NCBI RefSeq assembly: GCF_030539875.1
Contig: NZ_JAUNXI010000014.1
Span: 1 to 52,159 of the forward strand
Direction: 5' to 3'
DNA length: 52,159 nucleotides
From: Methanobrevibacter sp.
GTDB taxonomy: Archaea > Methanobacteriota > Methanobacteria > Methanobacteriales > Methanobacteriaceae
The notes under the pieces were generated by a model. It searched no databases and had not been told where the DNA came from. It was given only the letters and a program-made list of their open reading frames with translations. This document shows positions 1 through 8,268 of the stretch, one piece after another (the stretch's first letter is position 1; each line of letters starts with the position of its first letter). A program made the position numbers and the translations under genes.

Positions 1-78
1 ACAATATTTTAATTAAAAATCAACTGGTCTGCCAAAAACTAATTTTGGCGGACACTCATCAAACGGGATTCTTAAAAA

Positions 79-324
79 TCATTTACAGATTTTATGGGCA
101 GTTATAATTGTAAAGCTGCTTGTATTGATTGTTATTCTGCAATCGTCAATTTCAACATAATAGTTTTTACCTTCTTTTTTAACTCGAGATTCTTCCTTCT
201 TAAGTTTTGAAATGCAATAGCTGACAGGTTCGGCACTGATTTCTAAATTTTTCGCTATTCTTCCAACGCCCATTTTAGTCGTATGGATTTTATCAACATT
301 GTCTAAAAGAACTTTCTTATGCAT
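79..324 (-). CDS. DUF3781 family small protein
   Basis: An 81-residue protein of unknown function. I assign DUF3781 from memory of its pattern: an N-terminal LLDNVDKIHTTKMGVGRI block and a C-terminal stretch ending in TIITAHK, with a GKNYYVEIDDC segment between. The length fits these short single-domain proteins. The start at 324 is supported by an AGGTG ribosome site eight bases upstream. It stands alone: the next leftward sequence lies outside the window, and upstream is decayed transporter sequence. There is no signal peptide or membrane segment. The family call is moderate and no function can be inferred. Confidence 0.7.
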   Translation of the reverse strand: MHKKVLLDNVDKIHTTKMGVGRIAKNLEISAEPVSYCISKLKKEESRVKKEGKNYYVEIDDCRITINTSSFTIITAHKICK

Positions 325-419
325 TTTAACACCTATTTTTTACAATCAATAATTTATTTATATGGCCTTTATTTATTTAGTATTTTTATTTTTAAAATTT
401 ATTCTTAAATCCACAGAAG

Positions 420-783
420 AAGAACAGCGTAATTCCAGCAATTATGGGATTGCTATTGGTACAATCACTGAAGGTTGGGGCAATGCTTGAAGATATGGGT
501 CATGCAGGAGTTGCTGATTTTCAAATTTCGGATAATAAACCTGCCGGAATGTCTTGTTGGTGTCATGGCAGCTATTGCAGCATCATCAAACCATCATAAT
601 ATTGGATGGCGAATCAATATGATTGTCTGATTTCAAAACAAGTTGCAGAATCTTAAGCAATTAATCAATTTGCATGAAGATAAATGTGAATCCATTATTA
701 TTGTAACTCATGATATGAGGGTTATTGAAGTTTCGGACATTGAAGTAATTTCTGCCGGTGATGATTTCATTAATAAACGGTAA
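420..783 (+). pseudogene. Remnant of an ABC transporter (permease scrap plus ATPase C-terminus)
   Basis: No intact reading frame spans this stretch, but two protein-like pieces remain. From about 424, one frame reads KNSVIPAIMGLLLVQSL and continues for roughly 60 residues to a stop, which looks permease- or transporter-like. From 634 to 783, another frame reads about 49 residues including ESIIIVTHDMRVIEVSD. This matches the end of an ABC ATPase, with the switch histidine of the H-loop and the following beta-strand ending in a stop. Walker A, the signature motif and most of the transporter are gone. This is inferred as a deletion- and frameshift-ridden remnant. The exact subfamily cannot be told. 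Confidence 0.55.
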
Positions 784-792
784 AATTGATGT

Positions 793-1035
793 TTAAATGA
801 GTCCATGAATCATTCTTAAAGCATCCAATAATCCGTGACTGTATTCGATACAACCGAATGCAGTTCTCATGTCTTTCTTTTCTAAATAATACTTGGAATC
901 ATTCCAATAATCAATAGCTCTGTCGTATACTTCTTTTTCTTTTCCTTCAAAAGTAATATGGGCCACCTGATTCAGGTTTCTTTCTAATTTTGCAATGTCT
1001 TTTGCTATCTTTTCGGGACTTTCAAGTTCAGTCAT
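793..1035 (-). CDS. DUF357 family protein
   Basis: An 80-residue helical protein matching DUF357, an archaeal family of unknown function. The tell-tale part is the C-terminal half, with a TAFGCIEYSHGLLDALR segment after a charged helix. The start at 1035 has a strong GGAGGAG ribosome site that lies inside the end of the upstream gene. The two genes overlap by eight bases, so it is translationally coupled to the archaetidylinositol phosphate synthase gene. It is likely cytoplasmic, with no membrane segments. The partnership with lipid synthesis is positional only. Confidence 0.85.
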   Translation of the reverse strand: MTELESPEKIAKDIAKLERNLNQVAHITFEGKEKEVYDRAIDYWNDSKYYLEKKDMRTAFGCIEYSHGLLDALRMIHGLI

Positions 1036-1597
1036 TTAATCTCCTCCAAACATGCCACACTCTCTGAGCAACTGTAAAGTATGATAATGCCACTAAAATG
1101 TAAATTATGTATGTGAAGTAAATATCGCCTGCAAAGTATGCTGTGATTGCTCCTGCCATTAAAATAATCATGCGGACTGCACGTTCGGCTATTCCAATGT
1201 TGCAGTCAACGCCTTGAGATTCCGCTCTTGCCCTTACATAACTGACGCAGATTGCAGAGTGAACTGCTAAAATGCCAACAAACCAGTTGCAGTATCCTCC
1301 AAATATTATTCCAATGTAGATTATTGCATCTGCAAATCTGTCCATTGTGGAGTCAAGAAATGCACCGAATCTGGATGATCTGTCATGATATCTTGCAACA
1401 GCACCATCAATAACATCTAATAGTCCGGAAAGTAAAATGGCTACTGTTCCTAAAATCAGTAATTTGTTCGCAAATCCATAAGCTGCAAGAACCGCAACGA
1501 ATGGGGAAATTATCGTAACAATATTCGGATTGATATTTAATCTTTTAGCGATAGGATTCAATATTTTTGTCAGTAAGGGTCGTAAACTTTGAAGCAT
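1028..1597 (-). CDS. CDP-alcohol phosphatidyltransferase, probable archaetidylinositol phosphate synthase
   Basis: A 189-residue integral membrane enzyme of the CDP-alcohol phosphatidyltransferase family. The catalytic signature D-x2-D-G-x2-A-R-x8-G-x3-D-x3-D is complete, at about residues 61-87 (LDVIDGAVARYHD, then FGAFLDSTMD). Several hydrophobic segments follow. In Methanobacteriales this size class is the enzyme that joins CDP-archaeol to inositol 1-phosphate in membrane lipid synthesis; that specificity is inferred from the family. It overlaps DUF357 downstream by eight bases and is divergent from sua5. The start ATG abuts an AT-rich TATA-like tract, so the transcript may be leaderless. 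Confidence 0.85.
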   Translation of the reverse strand: MLQSLRPLLTKILNPIAKRLNINPNIVTIISPFVAVLAAYGFANKLLILGTVAILLSGLLDVIDGAVARYHDRSSRFGAFLDSTMDRFADAIIYIGIIFGGYCNWFVGILAVHSAICVSYVRARAESQGVDCNIGIAERAVRMIILMAGAITAYFAGDIYFTYIIYILVALSYFTVAQRVWHVWRRLND

Positions 1598-1600
1598 AAT

Positions 1601-1613
1601 TTATATATATAAA
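1601..1613 (+). promoter_or_regulatory. TATA box, probable sua5 promoter
   Basis: TTATATATATAAA lies about 34 bases before the sua5 ATG, with a plausible start of transcription near 1635. The whole divergent intergenic region is only 49 bases, so the same tract may also serve the leftward lipid-synthase gene. This is a prediction from spacing only. Confidence 0.5.
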
Positions 1614-1646
1614 GATTTTATCTAATATAATTGTTAGGTAGATTAA

Positions 1647-2228
1647 ATGAAAATAATAAAAACAAGTATTGATGGTGTTGATGAAAAAATAATAGCTGAG
1701 GCAGTTCAGGTATTGGCTGGGGGAGGAGTTGTGCTGTATCCGACCGACACGGTCTATGGGCTGGGAGCCAATATTTTTGACAATAAGGCAGTTAAAAAAA
1801 TTTTCGCAATTAAAAAAAGAAGTTTGTTAAAACCCTTATCTATACTTGTTCATGACATTGACGCAATAGAATTGGTTGCTAAGGTCACACCTGATCATAA
1901 AAAGATTTTCAATAAGTATCTGCCAGGTCCATATACATTTATTTTAAATAAAAACAGAATAGTCCCGAGAGCAGTCACAGGAGGATTGAGCAATGTTGGA
2001 GTAAGGGTTCCTGACTGTAAACTCGCCTGCAGTTTAGCCAGGATTTTTCCAATTACCACAACTAGCGCCAATATTTCCGATGATGAAGTTCTGGCCAGTC
2101 CCGGAGAAATTTTAGAACAGCTTGATTGTGAAATCGATTTTGTAATTGATGTTGGAGATTTAAACTCACAGAATCCCTCTTCCATTATTGATTTATCAGG
2201 CATTAAACCAAAAATCATAAGAAAATAA
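1647..2228 (+). CDS. sua5: Threonylcarbamoyl-AMP synthase (Sua5/YrdC/YciO family)
   Basis: This enzyme makes threonylcarbamoyl-AMP from threonine, bicarbonate and ATP, the first step to the t6A modification at position 37 of ANN-decoding tRNAs. The YrdC core is visible as YPTDTVYGLGANIF near residues 32-45, KKRSLLKPLSILV, and the late TTTSANISD and PSSIIDLSG motifs. At 193 residues it is the short form without the C-terminal Sua5 domain. An AGGT ribosome site precedes ATG 1647. It is divergent from the lipid synthase gene, with radB 58 bases downstream in the same direction. Confidence 0.93.
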   Translation: MKIIKTSIDGVDEKIIAEAVQVLAGGGVVLYPTDTVYGLGANIFDNKAVKKIFAIKKRSLLKPLSILVHDIDAIELVAKVTPDHKKIFNKYLPGPYTFILNKNRIVPRAVTGGLSNVGVRVPDCKLACSLARIFPITTTSANISDDEVLASPGEILEQLDCEIDFVIDVGDLNSQNPSSIIDLSGIKPKIIRK

Positions 2229-2253
2229 ATGGGATTTCATTTATTGTTCTTAA

Positions 2254-2268
2254 ATTATATATTTTATA
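2254..2268 (+). promoter_or_regulatory. TATA-like element for radB
   Basis: An ATTATATATTTTATA tract ends about 20 bases before the radB ATG at 2287. No ribosome-binding site lies before that ATG, so radB is predicted to be leaderless. This rests on spacing alone. Confidence 0.45.
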
Positions 2269-2286
2269 AAAAACTAATATCTTATT

Positions 2287-2991
2287 ATGAAGGTATTGGC
2301 TAAATTCGAAGATAATCACAAAATTCCATCTGATTCATCTCTTGATGTCATGTTGGGCGGAGGATTTGAAAAAGGCATAATCACCCAGATTTTTGGCCCT
2401 CCAAGTTCAGGTAAAAGTAATATAACTTTATCAATAGCTGTCAATGTTGCCAAAAACGGTAAAAAAGTGATTTATGTAGATACTGAAGGTGGAATTTCAA
2501 TAGACAGGATTAAACAGATTTCCGGCATTGATTTTCCTATTGTGGCTAATAACATTATGGTTTTCGAACCGACTAACTTTTCAGAACAAAAAGATGCCGT
2601 TAAGTCAATAGATATCTGGCTTAGAAAAAACCATAGGGATGTTGACTTGATTGTTCTGGATTCTGCTGTGGCACTGTATAGGGTGGATGATATGAAATCC
2701 TCCATATTAAATAAGGAACTGGGCAGGCAGATGGGTATTTTATCCAAAATTGCAAGACAATATGATATTGCAGTAATTTTGACAAATCAGATTTATAGTT
2801 CCTTTGATGATGAAGGAAACAATGATATTAAGGCTGTTGGGGGAACTATTCTGCAGTACTGGAGTAAAGCTATAATTCAGCTTGAGAGAGGAGACGAAAT
2901 CAACCAAAGAATTGCAACACTAAAGCGCCATAGAAGTATTCCTGAAGGAAAACAGACAGTTTTTTCAATTACTTCAAAAGGCATTGTTTAG
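2287..2991 (+). CDS. radB: DNA repair and recombination protein RadB
   Basis: A 234-residue RecA/RadA-family ATPase, the short archaeal RadA paralogue that lacks the N-terminal helix-hairpin-helix domain. Walker A is GPPSSGKSN near residue 38 and Walker B is VDLIVLDSAVAL near residue 117. The LGRQMGILSKIARQYDIAVILTNQ region matches the family's loop 2 neighbourhood. RadB helps RadA in homologous recombination. No ribosome site precedes ATG 2287, but a TATA box sits at a distance expected for a leaderless message. The aminotransferase gene follows 55 bases downstream with its own ribosome site. Confidence 0.93.
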   Translation: MKVLAKFEDNHKIPSDSSLDVMLGGGFEKGIITQIFGPPSSGKSNITLSIAVNVAKNGKKVIYVDTEGGISIDRIKQISGIDFPIVANNIMVFEPTNFSEQKDAVKSIDIWLRKNHRDVDLIVLDSAVALYRVDDMKSSILNKELGRQMGILSKIARQYDIAVILTNQIYSSFDDEGNNDIKAVGGTILQYWSKAIIQLERGDEINQRIATLKRHRSIPEGKQTVFSITSKGIV

Positions 2992-3046
2992 GTAATTTTA
3001 TTAATAATTAAAAATATATATCTATTTTAAATCGTTGAGTGATATT

Positions 3047-4216
3047 ATGAGGACTAAGTTTGATATTAAAAACCCAAGAAAAAAGTTTAAAAAAACTGAA
3101 AGGGTGCCTCCAAAAGGTTATGATAATGCAAATGACTTTTTTGAAGACATGTATATGGATGAAGACATGATTTGGATGGGTCAAAATACTAACCATTTAC
3201 ATGATGATACAATAGCCGACGCAATGGTTGAGGCTATTCGTAAAAAAACTTATTGCAGATATCCTGCTCCAGAAGGATTTTCAGAACTCAAAAAATTAAT
3301 ATTGGACGATTTAGGTTTTGAAGATTTGGAAGTTCTATTAACCTCCGGCGCAACCGAATCATTGTACTTATGTATGCAGGCTCTTTTATCACCTGAAGAC
3401 AATGTTGTTCTATCAGACCCGGGATACTTTATTATCGGGGACTTTGCAAATAGGTTTGCAAATGAGGTAAGGTATGTGCCGATTTATGATGAAAAATACG
3501 GATATAAATTAACTCCTGACCTTTTAAGAGAAAATATGGATGAGAATACTCGTATGGTCATTTTAATTGATCCTTTAAATCCTTTAGGTTCCTCATATGA
3601 TGAAGATGAATTAAAAGAATTTGCAAAAATCGCAAAGGAAAATGATTTGTACATTTTACATGATATTACTTACAAAGATTTTGCAAGAGAGCATTTTTTA
3701 GTTGAAAATTATGCTCCCGGCCAAACTCTGACCATTTACAGTTTTTCAAAAATATATGGAATGGCAGGACTGAGGATTGGAGGAGTGGTCTCTTCAAAAC
3801 CAATAATTGATGTTATTAAAAATGCTGTTGTCAATGACTTGGGAGTAAATATTATTTCTCAATATGGGGCTATTGCAGGGCTCAAATCAAAACAGGACTG
3901 GTTTGAAGATATGAGAGCAACCTGTTTTGAAAATCAAAGATTAATCAAAGAAATGGTTGATACAGTAGATGGCATATTTTTGCCGGTTTATCCGTCTGAT
4001 GCGAATATGATGGTTATTGATTTATATGATGCTGGAATCGATCCAAAAGTCATGTCAAATTATCTAATTAAAAAAGGACTTTTCACAAGGGAAGGGGAAT
4101 ATACCTCCAATGATTTTGGAGATAGATATTTGCGTATTAGTTTTTCCATTCCGACAGAAGAAATTAAGGTATTCTGTGAAGAGTTCCCTAAAGCTGTTGA
4201 AGCTTTAAGAAAATGA
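3047..4216 (+). CDS. PLP-dependent class I/II aminotransferase
   Basis: A fold-type I aminotransferase of about 389 residues. Visible features are the glycine-rich SGATESLYLCMQALL cofactor loop, a DPLNPLGSSYDEDEL segment in the place of the usual NPxNPTG, the HDITYKDF segment, and YSFSKIYGMAGLRIGG holding the PLP lysine (SFSK). A C-terminal LRISFS carries the substrate-carboxylate arginine. A longer frame opens at TTG 3035, but GAGTGAT immediately before ATG 3047 is the likely ribosome site, so I place the start there. The next gene overlaps by four bases, suggesting coupling. Substrate is not deducible; aspartate or an aromatic amino acid are family possibilities. Confidence 0.85.
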   Translation: MRTKFDIKNPRKKFKKTERVPPKGYDNANDFFEDMYMDEDMIWMGQNTNHLHDDTIADAMVEAIRKKTYCRYPAPEGFSELKKLILDDLGFEDLEVLLTSGATESLYLCMQALLSPEDNVVLSDPGYFIIGDFANRFANEVRYVPIYDEKYGYKLTPDLLRENMDENTRMVILIDPLNPLGSSYDEDELKEFAKIAKENDLYILHDITYKDFAREHFLVENYAPGQTLTIYSFSKIYGMAGLRIGGVVSSKPIIDVIKNAVVNDLGVNIISQYGAIAGLKSKQDWFEDMRATCFENQRLIKEMVDTVDGIFLPVYPSDANMMVIDLYDAGIDPKVMSNYLIKKGLFTREGEYTSNDFGDRYLRISFSIPTEEIKVFCEEFPKAVEALRK

Positions 4217-4950
4217 TTAATCCGGATTTTGAGGGGTTTCGATATCACAAACCTCTTCCTAATTTTTATAAGACAGATAATCCTGCAAATCCCAAAAGGG
4301 AAATTTCAGATGAATTGCTTTTGAAATTAAACAGACTGGCTAGAAAATACAATTTCACTGGAATCACCTATTCCAAATTGTCTGATGATTTTAAAAAGGA
4401 ATTTAACATTGTATTCGATAATGTGCTTATTTTTAAATTTCTCATGGGAGATGACATATTGCAGATGGAACGGTCTTTTGAGAAATGTAAATTAATGGAT
4501 GAGGAATTTCAGGAGTATGGCATTCATATTTATGAATTTGCAGATTTTCTAAGGGAAAATGGGTTTCAGGCAGATTTGTTACACCCTTTAGATGATGGCT
4601 TAAGTTTAAGAGCAATTGCCATGCAGTCCAGGGATTGTATAATTACTAGAAGCAACATATGTTTATTTAAAGACGGACTGCATAACGGATTTTTTATAAT
4701 CCACACGTCAATTGATAACTTGCCTGTGAAAACCGAAAATGAAATGTTGTGGGTTGAAGATTTCTGCTCAACCTGCGGAGTTTGTATTGATGCGTGTCCT
4801 GAAGATGCATTTGATGATAACGGAAAAATTTTAAGAAAGGTCTGCACAGCCCACAGGGAAGGTTGCAACGAGTGTATTTTAAGATGCCCGTTCTTTAAAA
4901 GAGGTTATGATAAAGTTAAAAAAAGATACGAAAGAATGAAAAAAAGGTGA
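4213..4950 (+). CDS. 4Fe-4S cluster-binding protein
   Basis: A 245-residue cytoplasmic protein with a ferredoxin-like C-terminus. The cysteines are in CSTCGVCIDACP near residue 188 and a second set CTAHREGCNECILRCPF about 30 residues on, enough for two clusters. The second set has unusual first spacing. The N-terminal 170 residues have no motif I recognise. The arrangement resembles the C-terminal part of reductase-type proteins such as epoxyqueuosine reductase relatives, but that is only a loose likeness. It overlaps the aminotransferase gene by four bases, and the DGC-like gene follows within five bases. The three probably work together. Confidence 0.75.
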   Translation: MINPDFEGFRYHKPLPNFYKTDNPANPKREISDELLLKLNRLARKYNFTGITYSKLSDDFKKEFNIVFDNVLIFKFLMGDDILQMERSFEKCKLMDEEFQEYGIHIYEFADFLRENGFQADLLHPLDDGLSLRAIAMQSRDCIITRSNICLFKDGLHNGFFIIHTSIDNLPVKTENEMLWVEDFCSTCGVCIDACPEDAFDDNGKILRKVCTAHREGCNECILRCPFFKRGYDKVKKRYERMKKR

Positions 4951-4954
4951 GAAA

Positions 4955-5332
4955 ATGTGTGATAAAATAGCTTTGGTTTCATGTAGCGGATTAAGTCCAC
5001 TGGGGTTGGTTGTAAGAGCGGCTACTGTAGAATTGGCTTTGGAAAATGAGAATATTGTTGCTGCATGCATTTCCGAATATTCTGCACAGCCAAACAATTG
5101 CTCTGCAATATTGGATGATGCAAAAGTTGTTACAATAACCGGATGTGGAGATGATTGCGCTTCTGTTATTTTAAATGAAAAGGATATAGAAACAGTTAAA
5201 AACATTTCTGCAGATTTGGTTGTAAAAACTTATGATTTAAATCCTTTGGATGCAGTTCGTTTAGATGATGACGGTGAAAAAGCAGTAAGCGTTTTGAAAA
5301 AATACATCTTAAAGGAACTTGAAAATATCTAA
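4955..5332 (+). CDS. Putative zinc-binding protein, DGC-like
   Basis: A 125-residue protein with four well-spaced cysteine regions: VSCSGLSPLGLVVRAA near the N-terminus, a Cys near residue 32, PNNCS near 49, and ITGCGDDCAS near 67. The start resembles the DGC-domain proteins, which are thought to bind zinc through conserved cysteines. The family has no firm function. A GGTGAG ribosome site precedes ATG 4955, four bases after the Fe-S gene, so it belongs to the aminotransferase operon. DGC membership is my recall of pattern and is moderate. Confidence 0.6.
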   Translation: MCDKIALVSCSGLSPLGLVVRAATVELALENENIVAACISEYSAQPNNCSAILDDAKVVTITGCGDDCASVILNEKDIETVKNISADLVVKTYDLNPLDAVRLDDDGEKAVSVLKKYILKELENI

Positions 5333-5344
5333 TTTTAAAAAAAT

Positions 5345-5364
5345 AAATAATGAGGAGATTATTT
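5345..5364. terminator. Convergent hairpin between DGC-like gene and ABCE1
   Basis: AAATAAT (5345-5351) and ATTATTT (5358-5364) form a seven-pair stem with a six-base loop in the 30-base gap between two convergent stops. It is weak because it is all A-T. A two-way terminator is plausible. Confidence 0.35.
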
Positions 5365-7141
5365 AATCGGACAGATAATAATATTCTCCTTTCTCTTTTT
5401 GTTCACGGTCTTTATAACTGTCAAGTTTATTTACTCTTGGCCTTTTTGTTTCTTTGTCTCTTCTGAATGTAATGCTTAGGTTTCCTAAAAATTCGTTCAT
5501 TGCATTTCTTAAATCAGTAGGTTTTGATGCATGGCCGTTTAAACCCGGAGTTCCGTTAAACACCATCGCCCTATCAGAGATATAATCGATAAATACAATA
5601 TCGTGATCAACGATAAGTGAGGCAGCATTTCTGCTTTCAACCATTTTGCGAATCACTCTTGCAGCTATTAATCTCTGTTCCACATCTAAAAATGCTGTAG
5701 GCTCGTCAAAAAGATAAATTTCAGCATCTTTTGATAGTGTTGCTGCAATAGCCAATCTTTGAAGTTCCCCTCCACTTAAACCGTTAACAGGTTTGTCCAA
5801 CATATCATCTAATGTTAGGGGTTTCATAATTTCGCTTTCAAAGATTTTGCTTCCGAAGCTTGGAGCGTTCATGTATAAAAAGTCGCTTACGGTTCCTTCA
5901 AAGTTAGAAACGATGTACTGTGGCTTGTATGCAATTGAAACCTCTTCGTCAACTTCGCCCTCTGTCGGATTTTCGACTCCTGCAAGTATTTTGGCAAATG
6001 TTGTTTTACCAATACCGTTTGAACCAAATGCGGTTACGATTTCATCATAGAAAATCTCTCCTGCATCTGCAGATAAGCAAAATCCGTCATATTCTTTATT
6101 CAAATCAGAATAGCTTGCAAGTGCATCTCCTTCATCTTCGGGAGTTGGAGGCCTGATTGTAAATTCAATTGGATTTTTTCTAATTCTCACATTCTCTTCT
6201 GCTAAAAATCCATTGATATATGCATTTATTCCTAAACGAACTCCTTTTCTTCCAGATACAACACCGTATCCTCCTGGTTGTCCATATAATATATGGATGT
6301 TGTCTGATAAAGCGTCTAAAGTAGCAAGGTCGTGCTCAATAACAAGTACGCTTTTGCCTTCTTCAGCAAGTGAGCGAATTACTTTAACGGCGTTCAGCCT
6401 TTGAGATACGTCAAGCCAGGAAGTAGGTTCGTCAAAGTAATAGAAATCCCCTTCTCTTAAAACGGTTGCAGCTATTGCAACTCTTTGAAGTTCCCCTCCG
6501 CTCAGGTTTTCCATTTTTCTGTCCAATACATTTTCAAGCTGCAATTCCTTTGTAACATATTCAAGCTGATTTCTCTCATTTACATTGGTGAGCAAATCTC
6601 TGACTTTTCCTTTTACAACTTTTGGAAGCTGGTCAACCATTTGCGGCTTTAAGACAGTTTTAATTTTACCTTCAGATAAGTCTTTGAAGTATTTTTGAAG
6701 AGATGATCCTTTATAGTATTCGATTACATTGTCCCAATTTTCAGGCTTATTTTCAAAGTCTCCAAAGTTCGGGATTAAATTTCCTGATAGAATATTCATG
6801 ATTGTGGATTTACCAATACCGTTCTGACCTAAAAGACCCAGAACAGTTCCCTCTTCTAAGGTTGGAAGTCCAAATAATTCAAACTGGTTTTGCCCGAATC
6901 TATGAATAGGCTCTCCTGCAGCTTCTGGCAGGTTAATGATTGTAATGGCATCAAAAGGACATCTATTTGTACAAATACCGCATCCTTCACATAATTCTTC
7001 AGATATCAACGGTTTTTTAGTATCTTCATCAATTATGATAGTGTCCTCATCCATTCTAACACCCGGACAGTAATTGATACATAGATAATCGCATTTTTTT
7101 GGCTGACATCTGTCTTTATCTAAAATTGAAATACGAGTCAT
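5363..7141 (-). CDS. ABCE1/Rli1 ribosome-recycling ATPase
   Basis: A twin-cassette ABC protein that splits ribosomes after termination and takes part in initiation. In order: an N-terminal 2x[4Fe-4S] domain ([12 protein letters not shown], then [16 protein letters not shown]), cassette 1 with Walker [10 protein letters not shown] and signature [12 protein letters not shown], and cassette 2 with GSNGIGKTT and a second [12 protein letters not shown]. Both have DEPT Walker B ends. A longer frame reaches 7168, but GTGATAATA before ATG 7141 and the conserved TRISILDKD start argue for 7141, giving about 592 residues. It stands alone as a single-gene unit. It is essential and highly conserved in archaea. 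Confidence 0.96.
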   Translation of the reverse strand: MTRISILDKDRCQPKKCDYLCINYCPGVRMDEDTIIIDEDTKKPLISEELCEGCGICTNRCPFDAITIINLPEAAGEPIHRFGQNQFELFGLPTLEEGTVLGLLGQNGIGKSTIMNILSGNLIPNFGDFENKPENWDNVIEYYKGSSLQKYFKDLSEGKIKTVLKPQMVDQLPKVVKGKVRDLLTNVNERNQLEYVTKELQLENVLDRKMENLSGGELQRVAIAATVLREGDFYYFDEPTSWLDVSQRLNAVKVIRSLAEEGKSVLVIEHDLATLDALSDNIHILYGQPGGYGVVSGRKGVRLGINAYINGFLAEENVRIRKNPIEFTIRPPTPEDEGDALASYSDLNKEYDGFCLSADAGEIFYDEIVTAFGSNGIGKTTFAKILAGVENPTEGEVDEEVSIAYKPQYIVSNFEGTVSDFLYMNAPSFGSKIFESEIMKPLTLDDMLDKPVNGLSGGELQRLAIAATLSKDAEIYLFDEPTAFLDVEQRLIAARVIRKMVESRNAASLIVDHDIVFIDYISDRAMVFNGTPGLNGHASKPTDLRNAMNEFLGNLSITFRRDKETKRPRVNKLDSYKDREQKEKGEYYYLSD

Positions 7142-7777
7142 TATTATCACATAAAAAAATATAATCATATATAATTTTGTTTATTCTATTTAATTAAATT
7201 ATGGTTATTTTATTCATTTATGTGTCTTTTGATGGCGCCATCTAAGATTTTATCTTCCTTTATGATTTGATTTATATTTTTTTTTAAGAGTGGTGTGAGG
7301 TATTATTAAGTTGTTTTATGCTGATATGTCATATATTTATCAGATATGATTTTTTATATCCAAATCAGCATTTTCCAGCTTTAATATCTAATTAATGAGT
7401 GCTGATGTAAATTGATATTTGTGATAAGGTATGTTTGGATGCATTTTTAAATAACTTAATCTGTTCAGTTGCACATATCTTTTTTTGAATAATTATTCTA
7501 GTGTAATAATATTTTATAATCTATTTGATGAATTTTATCATTCATTGGTTTTTGTAAAGAAAATCTTATTTTTCATTTTGCTAGTTCTTATTATTATAAA
7601 TATAGTTAATTTTATTAACTTATATAATAAAAATAATATTATTGTTATGATTTTTATATATTATTTTGATGCTGTAAATAAAATGAGTTGTTATTAAGCT
7701 TGTTTTATTTTAGTTATTCTTTTAGGAGTAACTATTTTATAAAGTTAAGAGATTTTATATGGAAAAAGCAATATTAT
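7142..7777. other. Long AT-rich intergenic region
   Basis: I find no convincing gene here. It must contain the leftward ABCE1 promoter and possibly the old promoter of the broken Ser-rich gene. It holds a perfect 12-base palindrome, GATGGCGCCATC, at 7231-7242, the only GC-rich spot. It also holds inverted TGCTGAT (7318-7324) and ATCAGCA (7365-7371) arms about 40 bases apart. Reading frames in it are low-complexity and have no ribosome site. Confidence 0.5.
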
Positions 7778-8268
7778 ATGTTTGATATGGTAGTATTGAT
7801 GCAAGGTTCCTCAGCACATATCGTATTTGCTCATCGAAGGTATTCTGGTGACGAGGTGCTGAAGAAATCACTACTTCTGATGTATCCGGTTCTTCTTCTG
7901 GAGGATCTTCACAAAGTTCATTTTCCGATAATTCCGGAGATTTTTCTGATAGTGAAAGCAGCGGTTCTGGTTCAAGTTCAGGCAGTTCCAGTTCTGGTTC
8001 CAGTTCAGGCAGTTCAAGCTATTCAACCGGCCACAAATCAACTGGTTCAAAAGTTAATTCTCAAAAAAGTCAAGTTGAAAGTGGTGCTGCTTCAGAGGTG
8101 AATGCTGATAATCGGACTAATGCTACTAATGACACAAACAGTTCTAATGACACTAATGTTTCTGCTCCTGAAACACCGCAAGACAACAATAATCTGTTAA
8201 TTGTCGGATTATTGATTGTGGTTATTGTTGCAGTTATATTGTTCTTAAAATTTAAAATGGGTGGATAA
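7778..8268 (+). pseudogene. Frameshifted Ser-rich membrane-anchored surface protein
   Basis: No single frame is complete. One frame from ATG 7778 gives MVVLMQGSSAHIVFAHRRYSG, which looks like the end of a signal peptide with an SxA-type cleavage site and a His-containing mature N-terminus. About positions 7850-7858 the sense switches to another frame, which runs to TAA 8266. It comprises AEEITTSDVSGSSSGG, a long Ser/Gly repeat, an Asn/Thr/Asp-rich part and a C-terminal membrane anchor (LLIVGLLIVVIVAVILFLKF) with a short basic tail. The downstream frame lacks a usable start after its TGA at 7849. It abuts cbiM with no gap, so it was once the first gene of that operon. Programmed frameshift or sequencing error remain possible. 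Confidence 0.65.

Noticed and set aside
1895-2218. Minus-strand frames inside sua5, and similar antisense frames over most genes
   Set aside because: They have no family features or ribosome sites and mirror the codon pattern of clear genes on the other strand.
7688-8101. A 137-codon open frame over the Ser-rich gene
   Set aside because: Only its first part (to about 7855) makes sense as a signal-like N-terminus. The rest is a Val/Leu-rich shadow of the Ser/Gly repeat frame. I reported the two-frame pseudogene instead.
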